A stretch of 64,000 nucleotides of DNA. It comes from Rheum nobile. Taxonomy: Eukaryota; Streptophyta; Magnoliopsida; Caryophyllales; Polygonaceae. The notes under the pieces are model-generated. The model did not search any database and was not told the origin of the DNA. It saw only the letters and a list, made by a program, of their open reading frames with translations. Position numbers and translations under genes: made by a program. Position 1 is the stretch's first letter, and the number at the start of each line of letters is the position of its first letter. The stretch covers positions 496,001-560,000 of the forward strand of contig WOAB01000596.1 of assembly GCA_027886185.1 (NCBI GenBank), given 5' to 3'. Below, in pieces: positions 33,470 to 45,005 of the stretch.

Positions 33470-34216
33470 ACCACCACTAGTTGGTGGCATTTACGAAGTG
33501 TCACCTCCACTAGTTAGTGCACGTTCAAAGTGTTATCAAGACTAGTAAATAGTAGCGCTTTCAAAGTGTCATCAAGACTAGTAATTAATGACGTTTTCAA
33601 AGTGTCATCAAGACTAGTAATTAATGACGCTTTCAAAGTGTCATCAAGGCTAGTAAGTGGTGATACTTTCAAAGTGTCACCGAGACTAGTTGGTGGCACT
33701 TTCAAAGTGTCACCGACAAAGTGTCATCAAGGCTAGTGGTGACACTTTCAAAGTGTGATCGAGGCTAGTCGGTGGCACTTTTAAAGTGTCACTGAGGCTA
33801 GTCAGTGACACTTTTAAAGTGTCACCGAGGCTAGTCGGTGACGCTTTCAAAGTGTCATCGAGGCTAGTCGGTGGCACTTTCAAAGTGTTATCAAGGCTAG
33901 TCGGTGGCACTTTCAAAGTGTCATCAAGACTAGTGGTGGCACTTTCAAAGTGTCATCGAGGCTAGTCGGTGGAGCGTTCAAAGCGTCACCGAGGCTAGGC
34001 GGTGGCGCGTTTGAAGCATCACCAAGGCTAGTCGGTGGCGCGTTCGAAGCGTCGCCAAGGCTATTCGGTGGCGTGTTTGAAGTGTCACCAAGACTAGTTT
34101 GGTGACGCATTCGAAGCGTCATCGAGGCTAGTCGGTGGCACTTTAGAAAACGTCATCAACACTAGTTGGTGACACTTTCGAAAGTGTCATCACCACTAGT
34201 TGGTGGCACTTTCGAA
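33470..34216. repeat. Minisatellite 2: CACTTTCAAAGTG/ACTAGT unit of 33-36 bp
   Basis: About 20 copies of a unit such as GGCACTTTCAAAGTGTCATC followed by AAGGCTAGTCG. Each unit contains the palindrome CACTTTCAAAGTG and often ACTAGT. Early copies are 36 bp, later ones 33 bp, and copies from 33960 drift to GCGTTCGAAGCGTC. The minus strand reads as an 11-12-residue repeat (TSLDDTLKVPP), which I take as fortuitous. Confidence 0.85.
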
Positions 34217-35314
34217 CAAGAGTGATAGCAGCACAACTACGTAGGGCTTTTAGATCTTAATAAGCATAAACATATAGATCCTAAATAAGAAGTGGGAGCA
34301 GCCCAGCCGTAGACGTTGCATAAACCATTGCATAAAATGGATAAGATTGCTGATCTAATCCTTAAGACATAGAAGTATAAACACAAAGCAATAAGCATAA
34401 GAAATGTTCTCACAAGTAGAAGAAGCTAATCACGCAACTAGATGACTATGCTCAGAGGGAAGCTATAATTACATGTATATAAAATGAGGCACATACTACC
34501 CTGCAAAAAACACAAAATCTAATACCAAGACATGGATCAAAACATACTGCATAAAAATAGTGGCTGAAACACATTAAGAAAAACCAGCGAATTCCAAACT
34601 AGAAATCAAAGTCTGACAAACAGATACTCAGGTAAGAACTCAATATAAAAATTTGACCTGATCAAGTAGGAGGTGCATAATTGCACCCGATGCTCCAGGC
34701 CTTGTGATCAATTTACTCAGGTACAAGTACCTGACAAACAAAGATGAGTATATCAAAAAGACAAAAACCAAACAAAACTGATCAAAGGGCTCGCCTCATT
34801 ACTAAGTTATAAAGAATAAGATCTTAGTAGACGGCTTTCATCATTAGCATATCATGAGGATTAGGAACAAAAGGATGAATGGTAAGGAGTAAGAACATGA
34901 TAAATCATGAAAGAGGACAGCTTAAAAGCATGGTTGGATTCTAGGGCGTACCAGAATTGTAACAAACAATCACACAAATCTCAGTTCCTGCACCTCGTTT
35001 CAATTCCTTAGCTCACATTCACATACTTCTACCAAGCAAAATCATACCCAAAAATGCCAGTTAGTTCTCGGAGACATTATCATATTGTGTTCCGCCACAT
35101 TACTCTGCACATACAAAAACTTCAAGAAGCTGCACATATCAAAAAGAACTTACCAGCTGCAATTCACTGAAAAAGCTTTCACACAAAGAGTAAACACTAA
35201 AAAAGAGTATTCGTGTACAAGTACAACAATTAGGTATAAATAATAATCTTTTTCCCCCTTTCTCCACATGTCTTAGTGACCACTACTGTCCATTCTCAAT
35301 CCCCTAACCATACA
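34217..35314 (-). other. Noncoding, possibly intron/UTR of captured gene pieces
   Basis: No long frame. One exon-like piece on the minus strand (34663-34736) is bounded by TTTGTTTGTCAG and GTCAAA and reads YLYLSKLITRPGASGAIMHL; I cannot name it. The rest shows nothing I recognise. Confidence 0.35.
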
Positions 35315-35510
35315 AAACACCAGCATATTTCTCCATTGGTCCGTTAAAGTTGTTCTCCTTCAGCTTCATGAACGCACAAGATGTAAGCAAACTATCTGAG
35401 CCCGCCTGGTGAGACACGCCAACTCTCTCCACCTCCAATAGTTATGCAAGCTTGTTCATTCCTCCATGTAAGTTGTTGTAGAACCTCATCAGATGCTTGA
35501 TATCATAAAC
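35315..35510 (-). pseudogene. CAF1-type CCR4-NOT deadenylase, C-terminal fragment
   Basis: Minus-strand translation gives VYDIKHLMRFYNNLHGG, LLEVERVGVSHQAGSDSLLT and MEKYAGVLYG, the C-terminal third of the RNase D-like CAF1/POP2 deadenylase, including the conserved HQAGSDSLLT. Two in-frame stops occur, one before LLEVERVG (GAA to TAA-like) and one before GIENGQ. The catalytic N-terminal part is absent. CAF1 genes in plants are usually intronless, so this is a truncated copy. It lies on the same strand as the two neighbouring gene fragments. Confidence 0.8.
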
Positions 35511-35685
35511 CGCCTGGTGGTTATACATGGTTGTGCAGCTTCACTTGTCCAAAATGTAACATTAGAAGCCAAATAAAGCAATAAAGTTTAAGGTGATGTA
35601 CATATAATTAAAACCAACTATATCTCTTGTTGTATGTCCTTTTTTGTGAAAATCTGAAAGGAAAAATACTTGTCTTTACACTTAC

Positions 35686-35799
35686 TTCACTAATATCATC
35701 TTCACCTACAACACCGAAAGGAACGATTTTAGCTCCAAATCTATCTGACATTCTCACAAACTCTGACTGTTGTGGCCAGAATAACAGGTACTCCTCACC
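35686..35799 (-). pseudogene. Phytyl ester synthase/diacylglycerol acyltransferase-like exon
   Basis: A 38-codon exon on the minus strand has acceptor TTCACAG and donor GTAAGTG, both intact. It reads GEEYLLFWPQQSEFVRMSDR then FGAKIVPFGVVGEDDISE, close to the acyltransferase domain of PES1/PES2-type chloroplast enzymes (esterase/lipase/thioesterase family). No other exons of that gene are recognisable. The exon has no stop, so capture may be fairly recent or the exon too short to show decay. Confidence 0.8.
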
Positions 35800-36176
35800 C
35801 TGTGAATTTATAGAATATGCAATAGGAGAAATTAATGAAGAACAAGTTGCTTTTCAAGTGAACTTGTTTAACCAACAGACCGACCTGTAAATTGCTTATC
35901 CTGACATATTTCTTCTCCCCTTTGTTATCTTTTTAGGTACTGCTAGCAAGCTTTGGAAGCCTTCAAGTGTATTTGTGATCCTCCATTGAATTATGCTTGT
36001 CTAAGAACAACAGTTAGAACTCACAGCTTAACACTAACTATCAGTCAAAGTATAAATTTTACACACTCATTCTAACATAACACACCGCCAACGAAACTAG
36101 GAAACCAATTCCAAAAGTAATCAAAACGTCAATTCTATAAAAAACAACAAATATTTATGTGACAATTCAAAGTACT

Positions 36177-37099
36177 TGTTGGATCGTTAGAGTTACGTCT
36201 GAGGGAACAAAAGCTTTGTTCCCACAGAAGATGCAGCGGATTAAAAACAGCAAGAAAGATAACGAACGAACTCACGATGTATAGTGGAAACCCTGATTAG
36301 CAAAACTAGCTTCTCAAGGAAAAACCACTACCTTCAAGCTTCCGCTTGAGAGGATTTTGAAGCGTCTACTTGTCTTATTGATTTCTTGTTTGATTACACT
36401 TGTATCCTGGACTTCGACCTCTAAACAACCAGCTATACTCGAAGACTCTTATACAACGATGAATCGAACTCAACCCTCAAACACTTACACACACCTCACT
36501 CTCTTTTTCTTCTTAACTGAATGCTCTCAATTCTTCGTTCTTCGTCGTTCAAAGCCGTACTTAAGAAATGAATCCTCACTTCACTTAAATACAACTCGGC
36601 TAAACCCTAATCATAACAAGATAGGATATTCTAAAATCGGATTACAAAAGATATGATTTTGTTGGAAGAATAATATCCCAACCGATTATATTAATTAAGG
36701 AAGGAGTTCCTTAATTAATCCAATCGGAAGGATATTCTTCTTCTCTCTCCAATTGCCTTATCTTAGGAAAGATTCCTAAGATTACACAATCGGGTTTTCT
36801 CTCTCCATATCTTCGCGCAATCCGGCTTGATCCTTGGAGCCGAAGTCTTCATCCTTTACCGCGTGTGCTTCTTGATTTGTTTCCTTAATTCAACACGCTG
36901 AATTTCTTCTTTCCTTTTACAGCCTTGATCTGGTCCGTCACTTCAGTTCCTTGAGAGGTAACAAAGCACTTGACAGGACTTTGTTCCCTCTGAGATCCTT
37001 TGCTGTAAAGCTCCCTGGGATAACTTTCCTTGTCCCTGAAACACTTGGTACACATATTAGTTGAGTGTTTATTACCATCAAAACCTAAGGAATTCAACA
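36177..37099 (-). repeat. 3' LTR of element E
   Basis: 923 bp, colinear without indels with 52297-53219. Confidence 0.95.
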
Positions 37100-37101
37100 A
37101 A

Positions 37102-37113
37102 TTCCCCCTTTTT
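37102..37113 (-). other. Polypurine tract of element E
   Basis: On the coding strand, AAAAAGGGGGAA lies directly before the 3' LTR, as expected for plus-strand priming. Confidence 0.75.
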
Positions 37114-37521
37114 GATGGTGACAAATACCCTTAACAAGAAAGCATATACCAACTAGAAAAAGACAAATATGACATGAAAGTTTCCCACTAAGACACAGTT
37201 AGTTCCCCCTTAGTTCAGCAATACGTTTTACCTATTCTGTTCCCCCTCAACCAATGCTATCTGTCATATTCCCCCTTTTGGCATCATCAAAAACATCAGT
37301 AAAGAATTAGAGAGGAAAAGTCAAGGCCAGATAAACACAAACACCCCTTGTCATTAATTAAAAAAAAACTTAAAAACATGCAAACACCGCCAAGATAGAC
37401 AAAACATCAAAACATAGTCAAAATGCCACACCGGACACACAAACCAGATAACAAGAAAAACAACTAAGAGGGAGTAGATGGGCAAGGGAACAAAAGAGGG
37501 GTAAGGACAGCAGGTAAGCGA

Positions 37522-39167
37522 TCAGGCATCACTGTGACCAGCCGGTTGAGCCGATGCGTGATGAGAGATAAGCGCGCGCACATCTGCCATGAGACGTCTC
37601 ACATCCTTGCAGAGACTTCTCACATCCCTCCCCAGAGACAAATTCTCGTTCAGTTCCCCCTCAGAGTTGTCGGCCTCAGAAACCTCCATTTCCTCAGAAT
37701 CCTCGACTGCCTCAGAAGATGCAGGGGAACTCTCAACCTTCACCCAGCCTTCATCATCTTGAAGAACAAACTGCATCTTGTGCAGGTTACTGGCATGAAC
37801 GTGCGGGAGAAGATGCTCACGTCCTCCGACGGGTTGTACACTTTATGGTACTCAAGGATTTTCTTGACAACCCGTGGGAAGGGAAGAGCGTGCTGGAGAG
37901 TGTTCTTGGCGTGGGCCATGTGCTGCATCAGAATCTTCGGCAGGCTAATGGGCTCTTTCTTCAGCATTAGGGACAGTAGGACAATGTCCAAGATTAGAAG
38001 TCGGTTTATCTTCTGTCCCCTTGGCGTGATGTTGCTGATGAGGAAGTGGTACAACACTTTGTTGACAGCGGACATCTCTGAGATGTCGAGATCAGCACTC
38101 TCCTGAGGGTTCTCAATACCAGCAACAGCCAACACAACCTCTGAGTAGGCAAAGTCCTTCGACCACCTTCCTTTTGGGTATTCCCCATACCCTTCATGTG
38201 GAACACCTAGAGCAACACCAAGCTCAATGCTTGAGAACATGTTGACCTGCCCTTCCATCTTATAACTCCCCAGAACAGCGTGGGGGCAAACTTCCATCGC
38301 GTAGGTAGAGTAGAACTCCCTTAGCAGCACCTCATCCATCTCCTCTTCCTCCACAAACAGATTGCCCCATTTTTGGGTCTCCAACAGATCATGCACCCCT
38401 TCCAGATGGTTCTCCAGTAGGAACTCAGGGACGACTCGCAGCTCCTTGACCACCGACTTGTGGCTCATGTCTTTGACATCATCAGCCGCCACCTTTCCTT
38501 TGGCTTTGGCCGGCTGATGACGTTGGCTTTGACGGACAGGAGTGGCAGACACCTTGGCTTTCTTTGCTTTGTTCCCCGAGAAGGGTACTGACTCCTCATC
38601 GGAGTTGACCGTTATCGCCTTCTCAGACTTCCTCTGAAAGCGTGTCTTCCGCTTGGAGGAGCAGGCAGTCTTCACCCTGCCAGAAGTATTAGGAGCCTTT
38701 GGGGGCTCCTCCTCATCAACTTCCTCAACCAGTTCCTTGTTGAGGTCCTGCATAACCGACTGAATCTTCTCCTTCACAGCAAAGTGCTCCTTAGCTGTGA
38801 CCGGGGTCTCTTGACGGGGCATCTTCTCCATCTCCTCATCAATGGGGTCGGGATGGGTTGGAGAGGAATGGACCTCCTCTATTTTAGTAGAGGAGATGGC
38901 GGTTGGGACGGATGGAGAGGTTTTGAGGTTAGGGTTTTGTGGAGCGGGGTCTGTGTTTGGGGCTACGAAGGGGACCATGGCGAGTTGGTCCTGGGTTGGT
39001 GATGGTGGAGGGGTAACAGTGATGGTTGCTGGAGTGGTGGAGGTGGAAGGTAGGGATTGGATAATGGCGGCGAGGAGAGCGGGGTCGGTTCCCATGGAGG
39101 ACAGTTTGGTGAGGAGGGTTTGGAGGTCTTGGGCGATGGTGTTGGGGAGGTTTGAGTTGGAGGCCAT
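37522..39167 (-). pseudogene. Large ORF of element E, 'putative plant transposon protein' type, one frameshift
   Basis: It starts at the ATG at 39167 (MASNSNLPNTIAQDLQTLLT); codons upstream read through a low-complexity leader. The N-terminal half is Pro/Thr/Ser- and Lys-rich with a nuclear-signal-like KRKTRFQRKSEK. The C-terminal half (about 38440-37800) resembles the PF20167-type domain found in many plant retroelements: WSKDFAYSEVVLAVAG, NKVLYHFLISNITPRGQKIN, LPKILMQHMAHAKN, LPFPRVVKKILEYH. A one-base shift near 37800-37840 separates the acidic tail (LQDDEGWVKVESSPASSE and following, stop at 37522). It is same-strand with gag, adjacent to the 3' LTR, where SIRE elements carry an extra ORF. 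Biochemical role unknown. Confidence 0.75.
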
Positions 39168-40060
39168 TTGTGTGAGAGAGGGAGAGTTCTGGGAAGACGA
39201 GAGATAGAGAGGAAGGGAGAGATTGCTTGAGGAAGATAAGGAAACAGTGAGGAGGAGACTTACCCGGAGACTCCGATTTATAATCTTCACCGAATCTTCT
39301 AGTGTTTCCAAAGATAAATTCAAATCTTTTCAATTTCCAACAGATAACAATTGCAATCTTCCAACTTTCCAAAATAAAATCAGAATCTCGTCCAAATCCG
39401 ACTTAGCTAGCCGAATTACCCTTCCCAACTCCTTTCCATCAAATCAGCCCTAAATGCTCAACGCGGCCCAACACAGACTTCCATCATTACACCCTGCAAA
39501 CACACGTCACCTCAACCTGCAAGTCACAGAAGCCGAATCATTTTCCCGCCAAACCAAAAAGTAGTAGGGTGTGATGCTGGGGGTTAGTTACCAGAGAGGG
39601 TACAAAAGACCATCACACCAAAATATATGATATTTGCGATTGATTTTTACATCATGCCTGAGGGGTCTCCAGTTGTGGATGATAAGAGGGGCTCATAGGA
39701 GACTTCAAACATGGCGGTCTAGGTAACCTGTAGAATCAATTATCATTTGGGCTTATGATGAGGGAACAAAACATCAAGTTGATTCTTTTGGGTTGAAATA
39801 AAGCTGATTCATGTGACAAATGATGACATAGAAGATCATGCACGACATTCAGTACATCAAGGAAGTAAAAGCACATATTTAAGTCGAATGTTTAATTAAT
39901 ACCCAAGGAAGAGAATGCATATCAAGACAGGAAAGTTCATCTTTAACAATTTACCACGTAATCTAGCCAATCATCGAGGGAACACAACAAATAGACATAT
40001 AGTTAGGGGAACAAACCAGGCTTCGTATGGAACTGAATGTAGAGTTCCCCAACAGGTGTC
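39168..40060 (-). other. Spacer of element E left of element C
   Basis: Leader of the large ORF and about 700 bp of noncoding sequence with no pol motif. Ends at the GTGTC duplication of element C (40056-40060). Confidence 0.6.
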
Positions 40061-40735
40061 TGTTGGGCCTGGCATCCCCTGGGAAGATGGATTGAGCAAA
40101 TCAAGCCCAAGCCCACGACGGATCGGAAGAACAAGAGAAAAGCCCAGAGGAGGCGACGGGACTTCTCCAGTCGAACGCCCTCCGACAAGATCGCGAAAAC
40201 CCCGCCAAGCATTAAATGCCAAGATTGATCAACGGCCATAGCATTTACACAGCACCATAATAAGCAGCAATTAGTGACATAATCTCCATAATAAAATCCC
40301 GGCGTTGAAGATAAAGATGGAATCGAAATGTAACGGTCAGAGGCATGAAGAACTTGCCATATTTGGACGAAGAAGAAGAAGATAAGAGGCACACATACAA
40401 TTACGTGAGCACAACAACCATTTTCTCGCTCAGAAACACATCAGAAGGACACATTTGCTCTAAGCTTAGCTCTCAAAGAGTCGTCCACGCTGATTCGTCG
40501 CCGGTCGCAACCTAAAAGCCATCGATCGAGTCCTACCCGATCTCTTGTCTTACTACGATAAGTTGTATCTCGATTCGATCTAATTTACACGACATCTAAT
40601 AAAATCATCTCGCTATTCTACATTTACTTCTTGTTTGTCTATTATCTGTTTGGTTTGGATTGTTTTCTATCACCCGATCGACTAGTTACCCCGTCTAAGG
40701 CGATTTAGGTCGTCCGATCTTTTCATCCCAAAACA
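40061..40735 (+). repeat. 5' LTR of element C
   Basis: 675 bp, TG/CA ends, preceded by GTGTC. Confidence 0.95.
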
Positions 40736-40738
40736 ATT

Positions 40739-40756
40739 TGGCGCCCACCGTGGGGC
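40739..40756 (+). other. Inferred primer-binding site of element C
   Basis: TGGCGCCCACCGTGGGGC starts three bases after the LTR. It matches element B's site at 16 of 18 bases. tRNA not assigned. Confidence 0.6.
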
Positions 40757-40790
40757 AACTTGCCGATCACCCTTCCGAAACTTTTCAACC

Positions 40791-42580
40791 ATGACTATCG
40801 ACCCACCTGCCAACACTGAAGAACCACGTCTCATAGACGAAACCCAAGCTCCAGGAAACACGACCGAAAATCCTACTCCAACCCAGTTCCAAGAACTTTC
40901 CCAGAAAATGGCCACCCTTCAAGAGGAACTAGCCCAGCAACGCCAAAAGACCGAAACCTTAGCCGCCCTGTCGACCCAATCCGAGGCCGAGATCGCACAA
41001 CTAACCCGTGAAAATGAGTCTCTTAAGTCGCAGGTATAATCGATGGCCTCAGGATCCAGGAACATGCCCATCCACGGCAGCGTTCGAACGCGCCTCGACA
41101 TGGACAACATCGAGCCAACACCTCCGAGTATACGACGGCCCGGACACACAGAGGGTACATCTCGAATTCCTTTTTCTAATCCGTTTTCGACTAACAATGT
41201 CACTTTTTCCACACCGATCGGGTCGGCAGGGGCCCGAATCGACGAACCACAGGTTACCAATCCGCCAGATGTCCTGGCTCTTTTCCAGCAGACGCTCGAC
41301 CGACACACGAAGACGATCGACGATCACTTCAACAGGCTCCCAGGAGTCCCGCAACCAATCGAGAGGGAAGCATCCGATGGATTCGAATAATCCCCGTTCA
41401 TTGAAGAAATTGCAAGGGTCGAGATCTCCAAGAAGTTCCATCTCCCCAACATGGCGACGTTCGACGGCACCACCGATCCAGATGACCATATCTCTCTCTA
41501 TAAACAAAAACTAATGGCTGCATCCGTTTCAAGGGAGAGCCGCGAGGCCGTCATGTGCAAAAGTTTTGGCACGACCCTCGCGGGCCCCACACTAACTTGG
41601 TTTATGCGTTTGCCTCAGGGAATGATTGCATCATTTGCGGATCTGGTCAACTCTTTCAAGAGTCAGTTCGCCAACAGTCGGAGGCTCGAGAGACAATCAA
41701 GTGACCTCTACCGAGTCACACAAAGGTATAACGAACCTCTTCGGAATTATCTCAACAGGTACAATAAGGAGAAAGTGGTGATCCCCCACTGTGACGTCAC
41801 AACCTCCATCGAAGCCTTCCGACAAGGTCTGGTCAAAGACAGCAATCTCTACAACGAAATTACCAAGTACCCGTGTAGAAGTTTCGAAGATGTCCAGGCC
41901 AAGACCATGGCAGAAGTAAGATTGGAAGAGGATCGTGAGTCGCGAAAAGCCTCACACGGATCTGATCCATCCGATCGTAAAAATCCCTCCGACAACCGTC
42001 GAGACAGACGTCCTCACCCCTACTCTCGTAATCGAAACGAGCCGAACCAGGTAAACTCTTTCCAAGACAGGTCACAGGATTGGAGAGACGTTCCGGCGTT
42101 GCCTCCTAGGGTCCAGTCTTATAACTTCAATGTTTCCGTGTCGGAGCTCGTCAAGAGTTTCGACAAGTATGGAAAAAAGGTAAGATGGCCCCGAAAGAGC
42201 GACCGACCGGATGTCAAGAAAGACATGAACCGATGGTGCGAATTCCATGGCGACCACGGTCATTCGATCGACGAGTGCATCGCCCTACGAAAGGAAGTCG
42301 CTAGGTTACTCTCACAGGGGCTCCTGCGCGACGTAATCTCAGAGCGGGCGAAAGCTACCATGGAACGTCGAGATCAGGTAAAACAGAACAAACCCCCATC
42401 TCCCATCCATACAAAAATTGTCAATACTATTTCAGGTGGATCGGACATATGTGGGAACACATACTCCGCGGCTAAGTGGCATGCCAAGGAAAGCAAGGGC
42501 GACAAGCCCGAGACGTCAGAATTCAAGCTAAAGAAGACCTTCAACCTTCCGACGGTCACATTCGACGAGTCCGACTCCAA
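40791..42580 (+). pseudogene. Gag of element C
   Basis: One frame runs from the ATG at 40791 through to the protease, interrupted only by TAA at 41037-41039 and TAA at 41388-41390. The coiled-coil N-terminus (MATLQEELAQQRQKTETLAA) matches B. The capsid core has YKQKLMAASVSRESREAVMC and GPTLTWFMRLPQGMIASFAD. The zinc knuckle WCEFHGDHGHSIDEC (from 42237) is the plant CX2-3HX4HX4C variant. Both stops lie in the less conserved N-terminal part, at positions where B has sense codons. No frameshift was found in gag. Confidence 0.92.
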
Positions 42581-43037
42581 CGGGTCGGATAGTCACCACG
42601 ACGGTCTGGTGATCTCTTTGTCCATTGGTAATTGCTTAATACGGAGAGTACTAATCGATACAGGGAGTTCGACAAACCTCTTAACCCTTGACGCCCTTAA
42701 AGAGATGGGTCTGATCGAAGACGACCTAATCAAAAAGTCGACCCCATTGGTCGGGTTTAGCGGTGAGGTCAAGCATACTACCGGTGAAATCATTCTAACC
42801 ACATACGTTAGGGGAATCAACCGATAGGTGAAATTCTTAGTCCTAGATTGTCCGTCTCCCTATAATTGTATTCTTGACAGGCCATGGATACACGTTATGA
42901 AGGCAGTACCTTCAACATATCATCAAGTCATCAAATTCCCCACTGAATGGGGAGTCCAAGAAATCAAAAGAGATCAAAGGACCGCTAAGGAGTGCTACGT
43001 CGCTTCTATGAAGAGCGCAGTCAAACACAAGACCGCA
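42581..43037 (+). pseudogene. Aspartic protease of element C
   Basis: The active site is VLIDTGSSTNLL with Asp at 42657-42659. It continues in the gag frame. A TAG at 42825-42827 replaces the Gln that B has in GVNQQVKF. It ends with DCPSPYNCILDRPWIHVMKA, where B has ILGRPW, so the usual Gly after Leu is Asp here. The linker AKECYVASMKSAV leads to the TAG at 43038, shared with B. Confidence 0.88.
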
Positions 43038-43046
43038 TAGCAACCA
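43038..43046 (+). promoter_or_regulatory. Stop codon with readthrough-type context in element C (UAG CAA CCA)
   Basis: The frame is ACC GCA TAG CAA CCA CAG. The hexanucleotide after the stop fits CAR-YYA. It is in frame with both protease and RT and aligned with the stop at 28062-28064 in element B. Confidence 0.5.
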
Positions 43047-44560
43047 CAGAGCGGAAAAGGACCTAGTCGGTACGTCGAACCAGAAATGGAAAAACTCGAC
43101 GAGATCGCATTAGATCCCTCAAAGCCAAACCAAACGATAAGGGTCGGGTCGGACTTGGACGACTCGACCAGACAACAACTCCTCGACTTTCTCAGGACCA
43201 ATGCCGATTGTTTCGCATGGTCGCATGAGGACATGGTCGGAATATCTCCAAACGTTATTATACATAAATTGAATGTAGATCCATCTCACCCCCCTGTCAA
43301 GAAAAAACGCAGGAAGTTCACTCCCGAGCGGAACAAGATAGTCGATGACGAAGTCAAGAGCTTATTGGAAATAGGAAAAATCAGGGAGGTCCATTATCCT
43401 GAGTGGCTAGCCAACGTGGTCGTAGTACAGAAGAAGAATGGCAAGTGGAGAGTCTGCATCGACTTCACAGACCTTAACAAGGCTTGTCCCAAAGACTCGT
43501 TTCCTCTACCCCACATCGACGCTATGGTCGACGCAACGGCGGGACATGAAATGCTTACCTTCATGGACGCCTTCAGTGGCTACAATCAAATCCTCATGGA
43601 ACCCGAAGACCAAGAAAAACAGCGTTCGTCACTAGCCAAGGTATCGATTGCTATAGAGTAATGCCTTTTGGTCTCAAAAATGCAGGGGCTACGTATCAAC
43701 GACTAGTCAACAAAATGTTCAAAGACCAGATTGGGGACACGATGGAAGTCTACATAGACGACATGTTGGTCAAATCAAAAAAAGAAAGAAGATCACATCG
43801 ACCACCTTCGCGACAGCTTCGAAGTGCTAAAAAGATACAACATGAAACTAAACCCTACTAAGTGCTCCTTCGGAGTGTCGTCAGGAAAGTTCTTGGGGTA
43901 CATGGTGACACAAAGAGGAATAGAAGCCATCCCGGAACAGATCAAGGCTCTCATCAACCTCCGATCCCCCCGATGCATCAAAGACGTACAGAAACTTACA
44001 GGTCGGATAACAGCTCTGAACAGATTCATCTCCAAATCATCCGACAAATGCAAACCCTTCCATGACGCTCTCAAGAAGAACAAGTCCTTTCAATGGACGG
44101 AAGAGCATGAAGCGGCGTTCCAAAACTTGAAGGAATACCTGGCCAGTCCATTGTTACTGACCAAACCTAAAGGCGACGAGCCCTTATTTCTATATCTTGC
44201 AGTGTCAGAATCATCCGTAAGCGCAGTACTGGTCAGAGAAGAAGACGGTAAGCAGTCGCCAATATACTATGTCAGTCGGACGTTGTTACCGGCAGAAACG
44301 AGGTATTCGTCACTTGAAAAGCTCGTACTATCATTGGTAATGGCCTCGAACAAACTTAAACCTTATTTCGAATTCCATACTATTACTGTCCGCACTAATC
44401 ATCCCATGAGAGAAATCATGAGGAAACCCAAGTTCACAGGACGAATGACCAAATGGGCCATACACCTCAGCGGTTACGACATCGAATATGAGCCCAGGAC
44501 GGCAATCAAGTCGCAGGCCTTAGCTGACTTTGTGGTTGATTTCAGCCCGACCGTAGAACA
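43041..44560 (+). pseudogene. Reverse transcriptase and RNase H of element C
   Basis: RT carries YPEWLANVVVVQKKNGKWRV, DFTDLNKACPKDSFPLPHID, MPFGLKNAGATYQRLVNKMF and an intact YIDDM box (Asp codons 43757-43762). One base is missing near 43620 and one extra near 43785, so the middle of RT is in a different frame. RNase H (LFLYLAVSESSVSAVL, YYVSRTLLPAETRYSSLEKL) follows in one frame to 44717. Confidence 0.92.
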
Positions 44561-45002
44561 AGAAGCCACAAGAGAAGCAACGCAATTGCTCGCAACAGAA
44601 GAAACAGGCACATGGGAACTCCACACCGATGGTGCGTCGAACGCTAGAGGATCGGGGCTAGGGGTCGTGCTAAAATCGCCACAAGGGGACAAGATAGCCC
44701 AGGCCGTCAGATGTGAGTGAGATGTGACTAACAACGAAGCTGAGTATGAGACACTCATATTCGGACTCATCCTGGCTCGTGACCTAGGGGTCCGAGAGAT
44801 CGAAGTCATTTGCGACTCCCTGCTAGTCGTGAACCAGATACAAGGGTCGTACAACGCTAAAGACGTCAGAATAATAGCCTACTTGGAGGTAGCCAAGAAG
44901 CTGATCGGACAATTTCAAACATTTGACATCAGACAGGTACCCAGGGATCTTAACTCCCAAGCTGACGCACTCGCCAACCTAGGATCCGCCTTGGATCCGA
45001 AA
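44561..45002 (+). pseudogene. Second RNase H domain of element C
   Basis: LHTDGASNARGSGLGVVLKS, NNEAEYETLIFGL, EVICDSLLVVNQIQGS and LNSQADALANLGSALD are present. TGA at 44718-44720 replaces the Trp codon of CEWD, and TAA at 45003-45005 follows DPK. Confidence 0.85.
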
Positions 45003-45005
45003 TAA

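Noticed and set aside
32579..34216. CRISPR-like regularly spaced repeats and ORFs in the TGTCATC arrays
   Set aside because: Units are tandem with no unique spacers and vary in length; this is a plant minisatellite, and its open frames follow from composition.
37522..39167. Envelope-like protein for the extra ORF of element E
   Set aside because: No signal peptide or membrane segment; the C-terminal motifs fit the plant-transposon-protein type instead.
38784..39207. Gly/Val/Trp-rich plus-strand ORFs
   Set aside because: Opposite strand of the Pro/Thr/Ser-rich part of element E's large ORF.
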